Shown one piece after another: positions 8,446-11,068 of a DNA stretch of 11,068 bases. Source of the stretch: Micavibrio sp. UBA2705. GTDB lineage: Bacteria > Pseudomonadota > Alphaproteobacteria > Micavibrionales > Micavibrionaceae. The stretch's first letter is position 1; each line of letters starts with the position of its first letter. Made by a program: the position numbers and the translations under genes. The notes under the pieces are model-generated. The model was not told where the DNA came from, made no database searches, and saw only the letters and a program-made list of their open reading frames with translations. The stretch covers positions 1 through 11,068 of the forward strand of contig DELD01000054.1 in the NCBI GenBank assembly GCA_002354205.1, given 5' to 3'.

Positions 8446-8480
8446 AAAGGAATAAATGTTCATTTGTTCCTTTTTTTCTT
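8446..8480 (+). terminator. Intrinsic terminator after ppdK
   Basis: A long A/T-rich stem pairs 8446-8458 (AAAGGAATAAATG) with 8461-8473 (CATTTGTTCCTTT), with one G-U pair and only the central 2-4 bases unpaired. T-rich sequence follows to 8480. It starts 8 bases past the ppdK stop. Confidence 0.85.
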
Positions 8481-8579
8481 TGTTCCTTAACTAAATATTA
8501 ACAACTCATTTAGTTCCCCCTAAAGGAATAATCTTTACAAAAAAGTTCAAAGTTGCTAAACAGCATATCTCAAATAAAC

Positions 8580-8585
8580 AGGAGA
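8580..8585 (+). promoter_or_regulatory. Ribosome binding site selecting a GTG start for the MepK-like gene
   Basis: AGGAGA lies 6 bases before GTG 8592. The upstream in-frame TTG at 8553 has no ribosome site and would add 13 residues before the Tat signal, so GTG is preferred. Confidence 0.8.
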
Positions 8586-8591
8586 TCAAAA

Positions 8592-9194
8592 GTGCAAGTA
8601 CAAAACGCAATCGTCGCGAGTGCATCTGAACCACAGCCAGAAGTCAGCCGCCGCCGTTTTCTCAAAACATCACTTATTGCCGCAACAGTGGCATCTTCAA
8701 ATATTATTATGCCGAAAGCCGCACTTGCTATCCCACATGGGGAAGGCGGTCTTTGTGAACTTAGCTTCCGTAATTTGCATACAGGTGAAAAGTTTAATGG
8801 CGCATATCGCGTTGGTAACAAATACTTGCTTGGCGCATTAAACGAAGTAAACACCGTTTTACGCGATTTCCGCACAGGTGATGTGCACACAATGGATCCG
8901 CAGTTAATGGATATTATCTACACCATGCAAAAGCTGGCCAATGCGCAAGATAAAAATGTGGAGATTATATCAGGTTACCGCTCTCCAAAAACCAATGCGA
9001 TGCTGCGTAGCCGCTCATCAGGCGTCGCGAAAAAGTCATATCATATGAAGGGGCAGGCGATTGATTTGCGTATCCCTGGCATTTCAACCGCGCGTTTGCG
9101 TGATATTGCGAAGTCACTTAAAGCCGGCGGCGTTGGTTATTATGCTAGCAGCGATTTTGTACATATTGATACTGGAAATGTGCGTAGCTGGTAG
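8592..9194 (+). CDS. Tat-exported murein endopeptidase, MepK/YcbK-like (DUF882, peptidase M15 fold)
   Basis: Probable zinc-dependent peptidoglycan peptidase. From the GTG start the protein has 200 residues. A twin-arginine signal (SRRRFLK at 19-25, hydrophobic stretch to about 40, likely cut after ALA at 46) directs folded export to the periplasm. The mature part is a single DUF882/M15 domain with ISGYRSPKTN (126-135), SYHMKGQAIDLR (149-160) and FVHIDTG (189-195). His151, Asp158 and His191 are the expected zinc ligands and are all present. E. coli YcbK (MepK) of this family cleaves 3-3 mDAP cross-links, the product of L,D-transpeptidases; the same activity here is inferred from family and context. 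Its likely partner, an LdtD-like transpeptidase, is encoded upstream on the other side of ppdK. Length is close to E. coli YcbK. The gene has its own terminator. Confidence 0.92.
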   Translation: MQVQNAIVASASEPQPEVSRRRFLKTSLIAATVASSNIIMPKAALAIPHGEGGLCELSFRNLHTGEKFNGAYRVGNKYLLGALNEVNTVLRDFRTGDVHTMDPQLMDIIYTMQKLANAQDKNVEIISGYRSPKTNAMLRSRSSGVAKKSYHMKGQAIDLRIPGISTARLRDIAKSLKAGGVGYYASSDFVHIDTGNVRSW

Positions 9195-9221
9195 GTTTTT
9201 TTCTTGTTGAACGTTATGAAT

Positions 9222-9255
9222 ATGCACCTTGTTTAATAAATTAAGGTGCATTTTT
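9222..9255 (+). terminator. Intrinsic terminator between convergent genes
   Basis: ATGCACCTT (9222-9230) pairs with AAGGTGCAT (9243-9251) across a 12-base loop, followed by a T run to 9255. It serves the MepK-like gene. The stop codon of the convergent minus-strand gene lies just beyond it (9257-9259), so the hairpin may also shield against read-through from the other side, although the minus strand lacks a clean T run after the stem. Confidence 0.85.
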
Positions 9256-9256
9256 A

Positions 9257-9826
9257 TTACATATCAAAATTGACATTCACTTTGTTCAGTTGGTTGCCGC
9301 GAAGGTCAAGCTCTGTTTTCATCTCGACAACGTCGCCACTATTCTCATTTTCAATATTGACCTGAACTTCTACGCCGGTAAGGTCGCCATTTGGGTCGTA
9401 ATTGCGCTGTACGTGCATGGCTTCAATGTCAACATTATCTTCTAAATTTCTGTAATCGTCGAGAATGTCTTCTTCCAGCTCATCTAGCTGCTCTGCTGTG
9501 GCTTCGACCTTCTCGGTTAATGTTTGGACAAGTTCTGCATTGCCTGATGCTTTGGCCTCTCCTAGTTTTAGCTGTAATTCATTTAACCCCACCGCTGTAA
9601 TCGAATACCCAACAGCTTTTTCAAAAGTGTTTTGCAGCGATGAGCCGAGTCTCATGCTGATTTCTTGCCCTTTATCATCCATGGTGTCTTTTAACTCAAC
9701 TGCGAAGTCAGCAAGTTCACCAGCACCCTCAAATTCAATCTCGATGCCTTTTTCTTTGACGTATTCTTCGATTTCTTCAAAGATGCCGTCAATGTGATTA
9801 CCAACAATCCAACTTGTAATGCCCAT
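9257..9826 (-). CDS. Acidic protein of unknown function
   Basis: I do not recognise a family. From the preferred ATG at 9826 the protein has 189 residues, with 44 Asp/Glu against 14 Lys/Arg, no cysteine and a single Trp near the N-terminus. No signal peptide or membrane segment is visible, so it should be cytosolic. Residues 1-55 look like amphipathic helices rich in Glu, and 80-130 look like a helical, possibly coiled-coil stretch (LQLKLGEAKASG, EATAEQLDELEEDILDDY). From about 133 to the end, alternating hydrophobic and polar residues suggest two or three beta strands (AMHVQRNYDPNG, GVEVQVNIEN, LNKVNVNFDM). A longer reading from 9877 is possible but lacks a ribosome site. It lies 97 bases after the phosphatase gene on the same strand and may share its transcript or have its own promoter. 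That this is a real gene is supported by length, ribosome site and neat placement against the terminator. Confidence 0.75.
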   Translation of the reverse strand: MGITSWIVGNHIDGIFEEIEEYVKEKGIEIEFEGAGELADFAVELKDTMDDKGQEISMRLGSSLQNTFEKAVGYSITAVGLNELQLKLGEAKASGNAELVQTLTEKVEATAEQLDELEEDILDDYRNLEDNVDIEAMHVQRNYDPNGDLTGVEVQVNIENENSGDVVEMKTELDLRGNQLNKVNVNFDM

Positions 9827-9832
9827 ACACTC

Positions 9833-9838
9833 TTCCTC
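9833..9838 (-). promoter_or_regulatory. Ribosome binding site fixing the start of the acidic protein
   Basis: On the minus strand GAGGAA lies 6 bases before the ATG at 9826. The in-frame ATG at 9877, 17 codons earlier, has nothing similar ahead of it. Confidence 0.7.
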
Positions 9839-9925
9839 TATACTCTGTAGTAAAAGATAGCTGAAAACAGTTAACATAAGTTGAATGGGAGGGTTTTGCG
9901 GCTTTTAAATTACGCAGCCTAAACA

Positions 9926-10573
9926 TTACGCAATTAAATTTTCTTGAATATCTTGCATGGTTGGGCAGCTTGGCGCGGGGGATTTAATCACTTCACCGTC
10001 TTCTAAATCAAATGTTGTTAATTTCCATGGCATGTTTTTATTTTCAGGCCACGGCTCGAAATAGTGCAGATGCGCATTATTAATACGCTGCATCCCATAG
10101 CCATAGGTAAGTCCAAGGGCGTGGAATGTACCGCCATGTGCAACAATTAATGGCGGCGCGTCTAAGTCTTGTACTAAGATGCTGTCTATTGTCGTGCGGA
10201 CGCGTAAAACATGCTGCTGTTCATCTTCGCCATTTGGCGGGGCAAGACGCTGGTCAAAAAACGGCGCTATTTTTTCCCATGGTTCGCCTTCCCAATCACC
10301 CAGCATAATTTCATGCAAAGTTTCAATGCGCTCCATTTCTAATTTAAGGTGCGTATTGGCAAGTTCTGCGGTTTTATGAGCGCGTTGCATTGGGCTGTGG
10401 AATATGCGGGAGATTTGGGGCTGTTCAATGCGGAGTATCTCGGCGACCTCTAGGGCTTGCCCGTGGCCTTCTTGGGCGAGAGGGCTGTCAATCATGCCGC
10501 CTGCGGTAATGTCAGCTTTATTGGCTTCGGATAGTCCATGGCGGAGAAGATAAAATGGTTTGTGCGTAATCAT
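9926..10573 (-). CDS. Histidine phosphatase family protein (phosphoglycerate mutase-like)
   Basis: Member of the RHG phosphatase superfamily, which transfers phosphate through a histidine intermediate; substrates range widely (sugar phosphates, nucleotides, phosphoproteins) and cannot be named here. The 215-residue protein shows LLRHG (9-13) with nucleophile His12, SPMQRAHKTAE (60-70) with phosphate-binding Arg64, LHEIMLGDWEG (86-96) with the likely acid Glu88, and IVAHGGTFHAL (143-153) with second catalytic His146. All core residues are present, so it should be active. There is no signal peptide, so it is cytoplasmic. Its ATG overlaps the stop of the upstream dehydrogenase gene by 4 bases (ATGA), and AAAGGAG sits 11 bases upstream inside that gene; the two are surely co-transcribed and probably translationally coupled. 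A cofactor-dependent phosphoglycerate mutase is unlikely, since the motif context and length differ. Confidence 0.9.
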   Translation of the reverse strand: MITHKPFYLLRHGLSEANKADITAGGMIDSPLAQEGHGQALEVAEILRIEQPQISRIFHSPMQRAHKTAELANTHLKLEMERIETLHEIMLGDWEGEPWEKIAPFFDQRLAPPNGEDEQQHVLRVRTTIDSILVQDLDAPPLIVAHGGTFHALGLTYGYGMQRINNAHLHYFEPWPENKNMPWKLTTFDLEDGEVIKSPAPSCPTMQDIQENLIA

Positions 10574-11068
10574 GATGCGGCAAGCTCCTTTAATTTGTTG
10601 TATACGGGAGCAGATATTTCAATCTGCTGTTTGTCTTTGTTGTTATTGTATGTCGTAAGGCTGCGCTCCCCAGGGAGGCGGATGTCTATATCATGCCCTA
10701 TGACAGGGCTGCTTTTAATCTCGTTTTTATAGCTTTTGACATTGTCGTAGAATGTTTCAATATCGCCAAAACAGCTCGGATCAATCGCTTGAATAAACAG
10801 ACCGTCAGATCCTTTAACGCTTTTGCCTGCCTTCGCGCTCACAAGTGGCCCTGCAAGTATTTCAAGGGATACGCCAAGACCAAACCCCTTATGCGCCGCT
10901 ATGGGCAGTAATGACCCGTTGGGGACAACTGCGCGCGCATCTTGCGTTGGGCTTCCTGCTGCGTCTAATGCAATGTCAGGCGGCAGTTGATCGCCATTTA
11001 AGGCGGCGAGGACGGCTTCACCCCATGATATTGGCGTAACGGCGCTATCATAAATGATCGGTAGTTCA
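10570..11068 (-). CDS. Malate/L-lactate dehydrogenase family oxidoreductase (Ldh_2), C-terminal part
   Basis: Partial gene: the 5' end lies beyond the right edge, and 165 C-terminal residues are visible. The reading frame is open to the window edge, so the GTG at 10842 is internal rather than the start. Family marks are ALDAAGSPTQDARAV, then GSLLPIAAHKGFGLGVSLEILAGPL, then the closing IRLPGER. These are typical of the NAD(P)-dependent Ldh_2 family, which covers malate, L-lactate, sulfolactate, ureidoglycolate and related 2-hydroxyacid dehydrogenases and is unrelated to classical MDH/LDH. Many members have GGHKG where this one has AAHKG. The substrate cannot be deduced. Its stop codon overlaps the start of the histidine phosphatase gene. 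Confidence 0.88.
   Translation of the reverse strand, partial: ELPIIYDSAVTPISWGEAVLAALNGDQLPPDIALDAAGSPTQDARAVVPNGSLLPIAAHKGFGLGVSLEILAGPLVSAKAGKSVKGSDGLFIQAIDPSCFGDIETFYDNVKSYKNEIKSSPVIGHDIDIRLPGERSLTTYNNNKDKQQIEISAPVYNKLKELAAS

Noticed and set aside
8553..8591. TTG start for the MepK-like protein
   Set aside because: No ribosome site; GTG 8592 has AGGAGA at ideal spacing and still includes the full Tat signal.
9827..9877. Longer N-terminus for the acidic protein (MLTVFSYLLLQS...)
   Set aside because: No ribosome site before 9877, while GAGGAA precedes the ATG at 9826; the short hydrophobic stretch is probably untranslated leader.
9909..9932. Direct repeat ATTACGCA, two copies 16 bases apart
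   Set aside because: Only 8 bases, two copies, one overlapping the phosphatase stop codon; too short to call an operator or attachment site.
1..11068. Mobile element, CRISPR array, tRNA or rRNA
   Set aside because: No transposase or integrase, no regularly spaced repeats, no tRNA-like cloverleaf and no rRNA sequence was seen on either strand.

Overview
The window reads as a stretch of ordinary chromosome from a Gram-negative bacterium, most likely an alphaproteobacterium. The evidence is a pyruvate phosphate dikinase with an N-terminus of the alphaproteobacterial kind, a Tat-exported DUF882/M15 peptidase, a YcbB-type L,D-transpeptidase with an Sec signal peptide, and a [2Fe-2S]-type dihydroxy-acid dehydratase. 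Base composition looks even throughout. I see no tRNA, rRNA, insertion sequence, integrase or CRISPR array. The genus cannot be fixed from the sequence.

Layout. Positions 125-3545 (+) carry pfkA, a small two-helix bacterial PH-domain membrane protein starting 3 bases after it, and ilvD; a clear intrinsic terminator follows. After a gene-free stretch of about 320 bases come three separate plus-strand genes, each closed by its own hairpin terminator: an ldtD/ycbB-like L,D-transpeptidase (3867-5585), ppdK (5739-8438), and a mepK/ycbK-like Tat-exported peptidase starting at a GTG (8592-9194). The right end is on the minus strand, convergent with the rest: the 3' part of a malate/L-lactate dehydrogenase family gene running off the window, a histidine phosphatase overlapping it by 4 bases (ATGA), and an unrecognised very acidic protein of 189 residues.

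How the genes relate. PfkA and PpdK act at opposite ends of glycolysis (fructose-6-phosphate and pyruvate/PEP). The PFK combines a Gly typical of ATP users with a Lys typical of PPi users, so its phosphoryl donor is open. IlvD feeds branched-chain amino acid synthesis. The L,D-transpeptidase and the MepK-like endopeptidase form a logical pair, one making and the other cleaving 3-3 peptidoglycan cross-links. Their genes are neighbours in E. coli (ycbB-ycbK), but here ppdK lies between them. No clear new defence or mobile system is visible. The best candidates for something undescribed are the acidic protein and the structured gene-free stretch before the transpeptidase gene.
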